DNA of 37,544 nt from JABDJZ01 sp047619685 (lineage in GTDB: Bacteria > Bacteroidota > Rhodothermia > Rhodothermales > UBA10348), in NCBI GenBank assembly GCA_047619685.1, contig JBLHLC010000039.1, positions 1 to 37,544 of the forward strand. Reading direction: 5' to 3'. Position 1 is the stretch's first letter, and the number at the start of each line of letters is the position of its first letter. The translations under genes and the position numbers were made by a program. Shown here piece after piece: positions 8,201 through 16,613 of this stretch. The notes below the pieces were generated by a model. The model ran no database searches, had not been told where the DNA came from, and was given only the letters and a program-made list of their open reading frames with translations.

Positions 8201-8353
8201 GTAGTCGATGATCACCGGCCGAAGGAGATCGCCGGACTGCAGGTATGCGGGGGAAAGGCCGATTCCGCAGGCGGCCAACAGGACGGCCCAGGTGCCGCCA
8301 CCCATGCGCTGGGCCATTCGACCGGTCAGAAACAGGACGGCGGCTCCAAACAC
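8201..8353 (-). pseudogene. Fragment of a GT39-type membrane glycosyltransferase
   Basis: About 51 codons on the minus strand read GAAVLFLTGRMAQRMGGGTW, then AVLLAACGIGLSPAYLQSGD, then LLRPVIIDY. This matches the third-fourth membrane helix region of PMT/ArnT-like (GT39) glycosyltransferases, where a small hydrophobic helix, R-x-x-GGG and a SPxYL...P.. D motif occur in this order. An in-frame stop lies just upstream and the resemblance ends abruptly after DY. The rest of the roughly 500-residue protein is absent. It lies between the AAA ATPase and the DUF5916 gene, in a stretch (8058-8371) that otherwise shows nothing. Confidence 0.55.
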
Positions 8354-8443
8354 CCATCATGGCGAGTTTTCTTGCTTTTGGCATCAACCTTCACCCCACC
8401 AGCAGGTATTCTTCCGCTCCACGTTGAACCCCCATTCTTCTAT

Positions 8444-10654
8444 ATGACTCGTACCGCGCTACTGCTCGGGATAATCCTGGCGGGATCCCCCCTTGCCTCG
8501 AGCGCCCAGGACCCCTATTCCATCCAGGCCACTTTTACGGAACAGGCGCCACGCGTTGATGGCCATCTTGACGACGCGTTCTGGTCCACCATCCAGGCGG
8601 TAGAGAACTTCGTTCAGCGATGGCCGGAGGAGGGCGCAGAGCCTACCGAGCGAAGCTGGGTGAAGATCGCCTACGACCGCGACAACCTGTATTTCGCGTT
8701 CCAGTTCTTCGACAAGAACCCGGAGCTGATTCGCGCCAAGAACATGGAGCGAGGCGGGCGCAACGACCAAGACGACCACGCCTACATCGGCATCGACACG
8801 TTTCTCGACGGCCGGAATGCTTATCTGTTCGAAATGAACGCTCTGGGCACCCAGGACGATGCGCTCATAGCCGACGAGCACATGACGATCGACTCTTACA
8901 GTTGGGACGCCGTCTATGAGAGCGAGACGGTCATCGATGAGAAGGGATGGTCGATGGAGGTCAGCATTCCCTTTCGCCAGCTCCGGTTTCCTGACGGGGA
9001 AGACCTCACGTTCGGACTCTTCATGCGGCGCACCGTCAACCGAAAAAACGAGATCCAGAACTGGCCGCTCGTACCCCTGACCTATGGGTCGGGATACTCC
9101 GACGATATGAAAACGGTGTCGCGTTATGGCCGGCTGACAGGCCTCAAGAACATCCGCCGTGGCCGCAATATCGAGGTCAAGCCGTACGTGATCACCGGCG
9201 CGCAGTCTGTGCGTCGGGACTTGGCGGTCGAGGACACGGAGGGCGACCTTTCCTACGATGCCGGGCTCGACATCAAGTACAGCATCACGTCCAACCTGGC
9301 CCTCGATCTGACGGTGAATACCGATTTTGCCCAGGTCGAGGCGGACAACACCCAACTCAATCTCACCCGATTCAGCCTGTTCTTCCCCGAGAAGCGCGAG
9401 TTCTTCCTGGAGCGGGCGGGGATCTTCGAGCACGGTGACTCTCGACAGACGCAGACGTTCTTTTCGCGGCGTATCGGGGTGACTGAGTCGATCCTGATGG
9501 GTGGCCGGCTGACTGGGCAGGTGGGCAGATTCAACGTCGGCCTCATCAACATCGAGTCAGGCCCCGATGAAGGCACACTCACCGACAAGTTGGGCAGAGC
9601 GTTCGGTCCGGCGTCCGCCAACAATGCCGTGGCCCGTGTCCAGACCAACTTTGGCACGCGGGGATCGGTTGGCGCAATTGTGACCAACCATGATCAGGGT
9701 GACCTGTGGAACCGGGCGATTGGTTTCGATGCCCAGCAGCGATTTGGCTCTGCCAGTAGCGCGGACGCATGGTACACCAACGTGACGGACTCCAATCCAG
9801 ACAATGAGGACTGGGCGGGAAGCGCGGCCGTGAACCTGCGGAATGACCTCTACGGCGCCAGTCTGTCCTACACGAGTGTGGGCAAGAATTATCGCCCGGC
9901 GCTGGGGTTTGTCCGCCGAAGGGACATGCGCCAGACTGCGGTGACGGGGACCTACTCGCCCTTCTTTTCAAACGGTCCTTTTCGGCAAGCCACGTTCCAC
10001 ACTATGGGGCTCCACTACGCGGGCCAGGATGGCAATCTGCAGTCATGGACATCCCTGCTGTCGATGACCCTGACGTCGCAGGCCCGCATGTCGTTGAATA
10101 TGTCTGTCAACCGGGAGTTCGACCGCTTGACGGGAGCCTTCAATATCCGTCCAGACGCTGAGATTGTGGCGGACGACTACTACTTCAACCGGTTTAGCTC
10201 CCGCGTAACCACAGACCCGGGAAAGAACCTCTCAGGAGGCGCATCGCTTTCTACGGGCGGCTTCTATGGAGGAAACCGGACCGACTGGTCTCTGAGCGGC
10301 GCATGGCGTCAGTCCAAACACATGGCCCTGGGAGCGAGTCTGCGAAACAGTATTGTCCGGCTGCCAGTGGACAACGGTGACTTCAACGCTGTCACGGTCT
10401 CGGTGGATGTGCTGGCCAGTGTGAGCCGCAAGCTCTTCTCAAAGGCGCTGATCCAGTACGACAACTTCTCCCGCAACGTCAGCGCCAATATCCGCATCGA
10501 CTGGATCCACACGCCCGGCTCGGACCTGTTCCTGGTGTTCAACACCTCCTACCACCTTGCCGCGGACGGAGAACTCCTGTTTGACCCGCGAGCGGACCTG
10601 CTGATGAACAGCAGAATCGGGGTCGCGAAGTTGACTTATCTGGTGCTGTTGTAG
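8444..10654 (+). CDS. DUF5916 outer-membrane protein with CBM9-like N-terminal domain
   Basis: A 736-residue protein that starts at ATG 8444, giving a clean signal peptide (TALLLGIILAGSPLASSAQD). Residues about 25-190 form a family-9 carbohydrate-binding-like domain: VDGHLDDAFW, then VKIAYDRDNLYFAFQFFD, YIGIDTFLDGRNAYLFEMN and WSMEVSIPFRQLRF. The remaining 500 residues are DUF5916, with alternating hydrophobic strands, the signature FSLFFPEKREFFLERAGIFE and repeated aromatic beta strands typical of an outer-membrane barrel. Such proteins are abundant in Bacteroidota; a carbohydrate-linked transport or enzymatic role has been guessed but not settled. The gene stands alone, with 104 bases before the next. 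Confidence 0.9.
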   Translation: MTRTALLLGIILAGSPLASSAQDPYSIQATFTEQAPRVDGHLDDAFWSTIQAVENFVQRWPEEGAEPTERSWVKIAYDRDNLYFAFQFFDKNPELIRAKNMERGGRNDQDDHAYIGIDTFLDGRNAYLFEMNALGTQDDALIADEHMTIDSYSWDAVYESETVIDEKGWSMEVSIPFRQLRFPDGEDLTFGLFMRRTVNRKNEIQNWPLVPLTYGSGYSDDMKTVSRYGRLTGLKNIRRGRNIEVKPYVITGAQSVRRDLAVEDTEGDLSYDAGLDIKYSITSNLALDLTVNTDFAQVEADNTQLNLTRFSLFFPEKREFFLERAGIFEHGDSRQTQTFFSRRIGVTESILMGGRLTGQVGRFNVGLINIESGPDEGTLTDKLGRAFGPASANNAVARVQTNFGTRGSVGAIVTNHDQGDLWNRAIGFDAQQRFGSASSADAWYTNVTDSNPDNEDWAGSAAVNLRNDLYGASLSYTSVGKNYRPALGFVRRRDMRQTAVTGTYSPFFSNGPFRQATFHTMGLHYAGQDGNLQSWTSLLSMTLTSQARMSLNMSVNREFDRLTGAFNIRPDAEIVADDYYFNRFSSRVTTDPGKNLSGGASLSTGGFYGGNRTDWSLSGAWRQSKHMALGASLRNSIVRLPVDNGDFNAVTVSVDVLASVSRKLFSKALIQYDNFSRNVSANIRIDWIHTPGSDLFLVFNTSYHLAADGELLFDPRADLLMNSRIGVAKLTYLVLL

Positions 10655-10758
10655 GGGTTTGACAGCCGGCGGCCGTGCCATAGGGTGCCGGGACGTCAGA
10701 ATTAGAGACTGGCCCGCTTGTTGAATCAGGAGTATCCCGATATACCATCCGGACCCCC

Positions 10759-13700
10759 ATGCTTCAGCGACCCCAGCGGCCAGTTCCCATAATAACGCCA
10801 TTTTTGGTGCCTCTGGCAGCCATTGTGGTTACGTTGATGGCGGCGCCGTCCGCGAATGGCCAGGCCGCGGGCTCGGCCGCAGACCATGTCATTCTGATCT
10901 CAATCGACGGGTTGAGATCCGATTTGATACAGCAGGGAAGCGTGGGAGCCCTCCCTGGGTTTGCTCGATTGCGGTCAGAAGGCGCCTACACGCTGAATGC
11001 TCGGGTGGACCCGGAGTACTCTGTCACCCTGCCCAACCACGTGGGGATGCTGACGGGCCGTTTCGTAGGGGGCGTTGACGGTCATGGCTGGTCGGAGAAC
11101 ATCGACGCGGCGCCAGGGGAGACGCTGCATGCTGGAAGCTCGGGGTACATTGCGAGCGTCTTTGACGTGGTTCATGACAGCGGGGGACGCACGGGCCTCT
11201 TCAGCACAAAAACCAAATTTGCGCTGTTCGACAACTCCTTCGACGCGTTCACCGGGGCGCCGGACGTGACGGGGAGTGACGATGGTCCAGACAAGCTTGA
11301 TGTCTACGCCTTTCGGCCCAACAGTAGCGAGATTCTGAGCGAGTTCAAGAGCGAGTCAGAGACGGCAGCGTTCTCCTTCGCCGCCCTCCATTTCTCCGAG
11401 GGCGACATTGCCGGGCACGCAAACGGATGGACGGGGGATGGGGTGTCTGCATACTCGTATTCCATTCGCCTCTTGGACCACCTGGTGGCTGACCTGCTGG
11501 ACTACCTCGATTCCCACCCAACCTACGCTGGCCGGACAGCGGTCATCCTCACAACGGACCACGGCGGTCTCGGCACGGACCACGAGGCGCCTACCGAGCC
11601 CCTCAATTATACGGTTCCGTTCTTCGCCTGGGGCGCAGGTGCGGAAGCTGGTGGAGACCTGTACGCGCTGAACCCAACCCGGACGAATCCAGGCACGGCT
11701 TACCTGACACGTGCTGAGGGGCAGGCCGCGCCGGCCATCCAGAACGCGGACGCGGCCAATCTAGTGTCGGGCCTCCTCGGCCTGCCGTCCATTCCAGGCT
11801 CGACCATCAATCAGCTTCAGGACCTCCGGATTGTGGGAGGCACCACGCCTCCAGTTCCGCAGCCACCCACGACGGTGACGGCCCGTTTCCAGGACGGATC
11901 GACTCCCTCGACCGGTTACCAGGGCGTTCGCGATACAAAGATCCTGTCGACCAATCCCACGCAGTCCTTCGGGGCCGCCACCCAGCTTGAGGCCGACGGG
12001 TTTCCCCTGTTCGAGGTTCTTCTGGGCTGGGACCTCACATCCCTACCCCAGAACGGCGGGGTCCAATCGGCAACGGTCAACTTGACTGTCACCAACGTTT
12101 CGGGAGACACCTACGGGCTGTATGGGCTCAACCGGGACTGGTCGGAAGGAGAGGCCACCTGGGAGCAAGCCGCTGCCGGAGTACCCTGGACCGTCCCCGG
12201 CGCGATGGGGGCCGACCGCGATGCCGAGGCCCTTGGGACATTCGTTCCCGCGGCGCTGGGCAGGATCTCAGTGGCCCTGAATGCGAGGGGGCTTGAGGAA
12301 GTTCAGCGCTGGATGGTTGATCCGTCCGCCAACCACGGGTTCCTCATTGACATCGCCAGTGGGACGGACGGCGTGGATATTGCTTCAAGCGAGACCGGAG
12401 CGGTGGACGAACGGCCGGAACTAGTGATCACGTATTCCACCGACCCCAATGCTTCGGTCACCCTGCCTCCGACGGCCGTTTTTCAAGTGACGCCAGAGAA
12501 TCCGGTGGCAGGCACGAGCGCCACATTCGATGGGTCGGCCTCCTCGGACCTGGATGGCACCATCACCACCTACGCATGGGAGTTCGGCGACGGACAAACC
12601 GGCTCTGGAATACAGATTGCGCACGTCTACGCAGCTACAGGACAGTACTCAACCCGTCTTACCGTGACTGACGACGACGGGCAACAGTCCTCGATCCAAA
12701 AGCTGGTAGTGGTTCTGGGTGAGCAGGTGGAGCTCGTGGCGTTTCAGGATGGAGTCAGCCCTTCGGTTGCCTACGCGGGTACGCGGGACACCAAGATCAA
12801 GTCCGACGAGCCCCTCACATCCTTTGGATCGGCCGCAGACCTTGAGGTGGACGGCTCACCGGACTACGGCGTACTGCTAGCCTGGGATCTGGGAGCCGTT
12901 CCTCCGGGGGCGACGGTGCTGTCTGCGTCCGTTCGGGTTTCCGTCTTTGATCCGACGTCGGATGCTTACGAGCTCTATGCGCTACAACGTCCATGGGATG
13001 AGGCGACCGCCTCCTGGAATGACGCATCCAACGGAGTCGGGTGGGCGCTACCGGGCGCAGCCGGACCGGGTGACGCATCGAGTCAGGTGCTCGGCCTCCT
13101 CCGGAGTTCGCAAACTGGTGTGGCAGTCATGGATCTGAACGAGAACGGTCTTTCAGCGGTCCAGGGCTGGATCGACCAACCCGGGACCAATTTTGGAATT
13201 CTGGTGCGCGATTATGACCGGGCCCAAAACGGAGTCGACTTTCACTCCCGCGAGGCCGCCGATCCGGGCTTGCGGCCAGCGCTGGAGATTTCGTATACGC
13301 TCCAGTCTGCGCCGGCCAATCGAATCAGTGTCACTGCAGATGATGGTGGGTCCGTCTCGCTCCAGTCGGCCGACATCCTGCTCGGTACCTTTGATCCGGT
13401 CGTGGCGTCGCTCGCGCCACTGGTCGAGGCCATGATGGCGTCTCCATCGCTGGTTGATGGTACCAGGAGCAACTCCTCCCGCGAGTACCGCGTCACCACC
13501 GAGCGGAACAGTTCCGTGCTGCTGGCCCTGAGCACGGCGGACTCGAGCCGCGTGGATCGTCAGGACGGCGCCTTCAGCCTGGTCCGTCGCGTCGAGATTG
13601 GCCGTCAGAGTTTTGACCTGTTCCGGCGGACACTGTCCCGGGGCGCGACCGGAGTGGAAGTGCCGAGTGGCGGACTTCTCTTCGCAGCCGGAGCGGGTTC

Positions 13701-13995
13701 TGCGTCCACGGCCACCGCCACGCGCATCGATCCTGTTTCACTCCCGACTGGTGGAACGCTGGAGGCCTACCCAAACCCATTCGATCAAAATCTGCATATC
13801 GTCCTGCCCAATGCGGGTAGCGGGACCGTCGAGCTGCTGGATGTTCTGGGCCGCCGGGTCGCTCTGATCCAACTCCGTGATGGTGAGGCAGACTTCAGCG
13901 CTGAGGGGCTGAGCTCTGGTACCTATTTCCTGCGTTCGGCAGATGCCGGCGAGCGGGGACGCGGTACTTCGCTGGTCATCACCAAGGGCCACTAG
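10759..13995 (+). CDS. Secreted type I phosphodiesterase/nucleotide pyrophosphatase-like protein with DNRLRE, PKD and T9SS sorting domains
   Basis: A 1078-residue secreted protein. The signal lies at about 14-35. Residues 42-365 are the alkaline-phosphatase superfamily domain: ILISIDGLRSD (Asp50), candidate nucleophile Thr90 in SVTLPNH, EGDIAGH (Asp217, His220) and TTDHGG (Asp267, His268). A DNRLRE unit follows (about 375-555), then a PKD domain (about 572-650, YAWEFGDGQTGSG), a second DNRLRE unit (about 655-850) and a linker. The C-terminal type A sorting domain (about 995-1078) reads EAYPNPFDQNLHIVLPN, then ELLDVLGRRV. T9SS should therefore export it and leave it on the cell surface or release it. 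The substrate is a phosphodiester or phosphomonoester of unknown kind. The next gene converges with only 6 bases between stops. Confidence 0.92.
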   Translation: MLQRPQRPVPIITPFLVPLAAIVVTLMAAPSANGQAAGSAADHVILISIDGLRSDLIQQGSVGALPGFARLRSEGAYTLNARVDPEYSVTLPNHVGMLTGRFVGGVDGHGWSENIDAAPGETLHAGSSGYIASVFDVVHDSGGRTGLFSTKTKFALFDNSFDAFTGAPDVTGSDDGPDKLDVYAFRPNSSEILSEFKSESETAAFSFAALHFSEGDIAGHANGWTGDGVSAYSYSIRLLDHLVADLLDYLDSHPTYAGRTAVILTTDHGGLGTDHEAPTEPLNYTVPFFAWGAGAEAGGDLYALNPTRTNPGTAYLTRAEGQAAPAIQNADAANLVSGLLGLPSIPGSTINQLQDLRIVGGTTPPVPQPPTTVTARFQDGSTPSTGYQGVRDTKILSTNPTQSFGAATQLEADGFPLFEVLLGWDLTSLPQNGGVQSATVNLTVTNVSGDTYGLYGLNRDWSEGEATWEQAAAGVPWTVPGAMGADRDAEALGTFVPAALGRISVALNARGLEEVQRWMVDPSANHGFLIDIASGTDGVDIASSETGAVDERPELVITYSTDPNASVTLPPTAVFQVTPENPVAGTSATFDGSASSDLDGTITTYAWEFGDGQTGSGIQIAHVYAATGQYSTRLTVTDDDGQQSSIQKLVVVLGEQVELVAFQDGVSPSVAYAGTRDTKIKSDEPLTSFGSAADLEVDGSPDYGVLLAWDLGAVPPGATVLSASVRVSVFDPTSDAYELYALQRPWDEATASWNDASNGVGWALPGAAGPGDASSQVLGLLRSSQTGVAVMDLNENGLSAVQGWIDQPGTNFGILVRDYDRAQNGVDFHSREAADPGLRPALEISYTLQSAPANRISVTADDGGSVSLQSADILLGTFDPVVASLAPLVEAMMASPSLVDGTRSNSSREYRVTTERNSSVLLALSTADSSRVDRQDGAFSLVRRVEIGRQSFDLFRRTLSRGATGVEVPSGGLLFAAGAGSASTATATRIDPVSLPTGGTLEAYPNPFDQNLHIVLPNAGSGTVELLDVLGRRVALIQLRDGEADFSAEGLSSGTYFLRSADAGERGRGTSLVITKGH

Positions 13996-14001
13996 GAGAC
14001 T

Positions 14002-15534
14002 TTACGGTCGCCTCTTCAGTTCGAAAAGATCCGTTCTGCGGTCCCTCAAATTCCTGACGCTTCCAAACTGATTCAATTCCCTGAGCAGATCTATATCGAC
14101 GTCGGCAATCAGGATCATTTCAGTATTGGGAGTTGCTTCTGCCTTGATGCCGTTGGCTGGGAATGAGAAGTCACACGGTGTAAATACCATGGACTGCGCG
14201 AACTGAATGTCCATGTTGTGCACCTTCGGCAAGTTGCCGACGCTCCCTGCAATGGCCACGTAACATTCATTCTCGATGGCGCGGGCCTGCGAACAATTGC
14301 GCACGCGCGAGTAGCCGTTTTGGGTATCTGTAAGGAAGGGGACGAAGAGAATGTCCATGCCTTCGTCGGCCAAAAGCCGGCTTAGCTCCGGGAACTCGCA
14401 GTCGTAGCAAATCAGTATTCCAATTTTACCGCAATCGGTATCGAAGGCTTTCAACTCGCTGCCGCCTTGCATGCCCCAGACCCTTGCTTCGTCAGGCGTG
14501 ACGTGCAGTTTTTCATAACGCTCAGTCGACCCGTCTCGCCGGCACAGATACCCAACGTTGTACAGCAGGTCATTCCTGATTTCAGGCATGCTTCCTGTAA
14601 TCACATTGATGTTGTAGGAAATGGCAAGCTCGGAAAAGGTCTGGACAATCGCGGCGGTGTGCTTTGATAGCTCGCGGATGGCCTCCGATTCCTTCAGGTG
14701 GTTATTGTCCGCCATCAGCGGGGCATTGAAAAACTCAGGGAACAGCGCAAAATCCGACCGATAGCCCGAGACGGCATCGATAAAGTACTCGGCCTGTTGC
14801 ATCAACTCGTCGAAGTTCTTGTAGGGGCGCATTTGCCACTGGATCAACCCCAACCGGACGACCGTTTTCTTGGTTGTTGCTTTTGTCGTCTTCTTTTCGA
14901 AATAGATATTATCCCATTCCAGCAGCACAGCGAAATCGCTGGAAGCAGCATCACCTTCCAAATATCCCTTCAATATTTTCGTCGGGTGAAAGTCATTCGA
15001 GATTTGGAAGTTGAGGACGGGATCGTGAATCTCTTTGCGTTTTACTTTCTCTATGTATTCTTTTGGGGAGATACTGTCTGCGTATTTATGATAATTCGGG
15101 ATGCGCCCCCCAAAGGCAATCCCACGCAGATTGAGCTTTTCGGTCAGCTCTTTCCGGTAATCGTAAAGTCGTCGCCCCAGTCGTAGTCCCCTGAATTCCG
15201 GCTTGATAAACACATCAATCCCATACAGCACGTCGCCATCGGATGTATGGGTTTTGAAGGTATAGCCTCCGGTGATGTCCTTGTAGGTATGGGATTCGTC
15301 AAAGCTTTGGTAGTCGACCATAATCGACAATGCGCAACCCGCCAGCTGGTTGTTCACTTTGATGACAACCTGCCCCTCTGGGAACCTCTCTATCAGGGAT
15401 TTGAGATGGCTCTCCTTCCAATACGAATCGGGCATTGTTGAATAGGATTCAATCATCGCCGCCTTCAATTCCTGATAGTCGTCGAGCGTCAAAAACTTCA
15501 GCTCAACGTTGTCAATCTCCTGGCTCATGGCCAT
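14002..15534 (-). CDS. GNAT acetyltransferase - carbon-nitrogen hydrolase fusion
   Basis: About 510 residues. The first 200 are a GNAT acetyltransferase, with the acetyl-CoA loop in FIKPEFRGLRLGRRLYD. The last 280 are a nitrilase-superfamily amidase: RLGLIQWQM, Glu in LFPEFFNAP, Lys in RYEKLHVTP and Cys in ILICYDCEFPE, the complete Glu-Lys-Cys triad. Such two-domain proteins are known as conserved bifunctional GNAT/carbon-nitrogen hydrolases; the paired activities suggest acyl transfer plus amide cleavage on an amine, with substrate unknown. ATG 15534 follows GGAATA; ATG 15528 is also possible. The gene is visibly lower in GC than its neighbours, suggesting transfer from another bacteroidete. 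Confidence 0.93.
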   Translation of the reverse strand: MAMSQEIDNVELKFLTLDDYQELKAAMIESYSTMPDSYWKESHLKSLIERFPEGQVVIKVNNQLAGCALSIMVDYQSFDESHTYKDITGGYTFKTHTSDGDVLYGIDVFIKPEFRGLRLGRRLYDYRKELTEKLNLRGIAFGGRIPNYHKYADSISPKEYIEKVKRKEIHDPVLNFQISNDFHPTKILKGYLEGDAASSDFAVLLEWDNIYFEKKTTKATTKKTVVRLGLIQWQMRPYKNFDELMQQAEYFIDAVSGYRSDFALFPEFFNAPLMADNNHLKESEAIRELSKHTAAIVQTFSELAISYNINVITGSMPEIRNDLLYNVGYLCRRDGSTERYEKLHVTPDEARVWGMQGGSELKAFDTDCGKIGILICYDCEFPELSRLLADEGMDILFVPFLTDTQNGYSRVRNCSQARAIENECYVAIAGSVGNLPKVHNMDIQFAQSMVFTPCDFSFPANGIKAEATPNTEMILIADVDIDLLRELNQFGSVRNLRDRRTDLFELKRRP

Positions 15535-15670
15535 TATTCCGGTTACCACTGGGTCCAATAAAAACGGTCCGTCGCTGGTTAAGGCGAGGACTTATAAAGC
15601 GCTTATCTGCGAGGTCAGGATTTGCACTCGCCGTCGAGGTCCGTGGGCGCCGACGTCGTCGTCCCGGAGG

Positions 15671-15907
15671 TCACTTCATGCGCTCGGTTAACCAGACCCC
15701 AAGAAAGCCGGCGGCCAGTCCGCACACAGGAATGGCGGCAACCGTCAGAAAGAATGAGGCAGGGTTGAAATATGGTCCCCAGATCAGCCAGAGCGCGAAG
15801 GCCAGCAAGGGGGCGAACAACCCAACCACGAGCATGGGTTTTGGAGTCGGGCGTGTCATGTCAGCAGATTTTGGTTGGGCGAAGAATACCGATTTCCGGT
15901 GCGTCAC
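15671..15907 (-). CDS. Small two-helix membrane protein
   Basis: A 78-residue protein (62 if the internal Met at 15859 is used). It has two hydrophobic segments, LVVGLFAPLLAFALWLIW and FFLTVAAIPVCGLAAGFLGV, joined by GPYFNP and ending in a basic tail. I do not recognise a family. The longer form starts at GTG 15907 and carries a soluble prefix; the shorter form gives a more typical small inner-membrane protein. Neither start has a clear ribosome-binding site. It lies alone between the GNAT-nitrilase fusion and rpsU. Confidence 0.55.
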   Translation of the reverse strand: MTHRKSVFFAQPKSADMTRPTPKPMLVVGLFAPLLAFALWLIWGPYFNPASFFLTVAAIPVCGLAAGFLGVWLTERMK

Positions 15908-16129
15908 GTCTCACATTTGCGCTTTCGGCATGCCGGCGACAGGACGCTGGCCAATTTGAAGCCGTACTCGAACGGTCTGCAGTGCATTTGCAGCGACCTT
16001 GATCTCGGCGTGTTGAACCCCAATGCTGATAGTCGATACCATCGCGAGGAAATGGGGTGGCGGGGCACCGTAAAACACCGGCGGCGGCGTAGGTTTCGAT
16101 GCCCAAGGTACCCGGATCTAGAGCCCATA

Positions 16130-16166
16130 GGAAAAGGGGTGCCACCATGGTAACACCCCTTTTTCC
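16130..16166. terminator. Bidirectional hairpin terminator downstream of rpsU
   Basis: A 12-bp stem, GGAAAAGGGGTG (16130-16141) with CACCCCTTTTTCC (16154-16166), closes around a 12-base loop. The A-run on one side and T-run on the other make it a terminator on both strands. It ends the rpsU transcript, whose stop codon lies about 40 bases upstream on the minus strand. Confidence 0.85.
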
Positions 16167-16203
16167 TGAAACTAAAGACCGGGTCCCGAGACCCTGAATC
16201 GGC

Positions 16204-16398
16204 CTAGTAGTAACGGTTGTGCTTGCGCGCGTTCCGCGTGGCTTTTTCCTTATCGAGCCGCGTCGTCTCCGAAGGCTTCACGTAAGCCATGTTGCCACGG
16301 AAGATGCGGAGAACGCGACTGCGGTTCACAGTTTGCTTGAAACGGCGGAGGGCGCGATCGATCGACTCGTTATCGCGAACTTTAATTCCTACTGACAC
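16204..16398 (-). CDS. rpsU: Ribosomal protein bS21
   Basis: A 64-residue basic protein with the bS21 core: IKVRDNESIDRALRRFKQ, then TVNRSRVLRIFRGNM, and a Lys/Arg-rich tail ending NRYY. bS21 binds the 30S platform next to the anti-Shine-Dalgarno end of 16S rRNA. The start is GTG (16398-16396), the only in-frame start that gives the family N-terminus. The gene is monocistronic, with a strong promoter at 16433-16463 and a hairpin terminator at 16130-16166, so this is a complete short transcription unit with a leader of roughly 30 bases. Confidence 0.93.
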   Translation of the reverse strand: MSVGIKVRDNESIDRALRRFKQTVNRSRVLRIFRGNMAYVKPSETTRLDKEKATRNARKHNRYY

Positions 16399-16432
16399 AG
16401 ATTCTCGGACGGGATGAAATTGCTACAACCAA

Positions 16433-16463
16433 CAAATGTATTCTACTTGCATCTCTATGTCAA
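16433..16463 (-). promoter_or_regulatory. Promoter of rpsU, minus strand
   Basis: Reading the minus strand, TTGACA (16463-16458), a 17-base spacer and TACATTTG (16440-16433) follow in order. This fits both a general -35/-10 pair and the TAnnTTTG element known from Bacteroidota primary-sigma promoters. The rpsU start lies 34 bases downstream. A second TTGACA sits exactly 12 bases further upstream in a tandem repeat. Confidence 0.75.
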
Positions 16464-16486
16464 GATCCATGTCAAGATCCATGTCC
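16457..16486 (-). repeat. 12-bp tandem repeat duplicating the rpsU -35 box
   Basis: Two perfect copies of ATGTCAAGATCC (plus-strand reading, 16457-16480) and a partial third. Each copy contains a TTGACA on the minus strand; only the proximal copy is spaced correctly for the TACATTTG element. Confidence 0.8.
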
Positions 16487-16613
16487 TTGGCAGAGTCCAA
16501 GTGGTCTGGACCCGCTCGCTGCCGGCTTCGATCTCTTACGGTTCGGCGGAGCGAGCCGGCGGGTAGGGAGTACATCCGCCCCACTCATAACAGATCGAGA
16601 GACGGAGCAATCG

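Noticed and set aside
8459..9433. 324-codon minus-strand frame inside the DUF5916 gene
   Set aside because: It is the antisense shadow of a strongly patterned gene on the plus strand and shows no family signature of its own.
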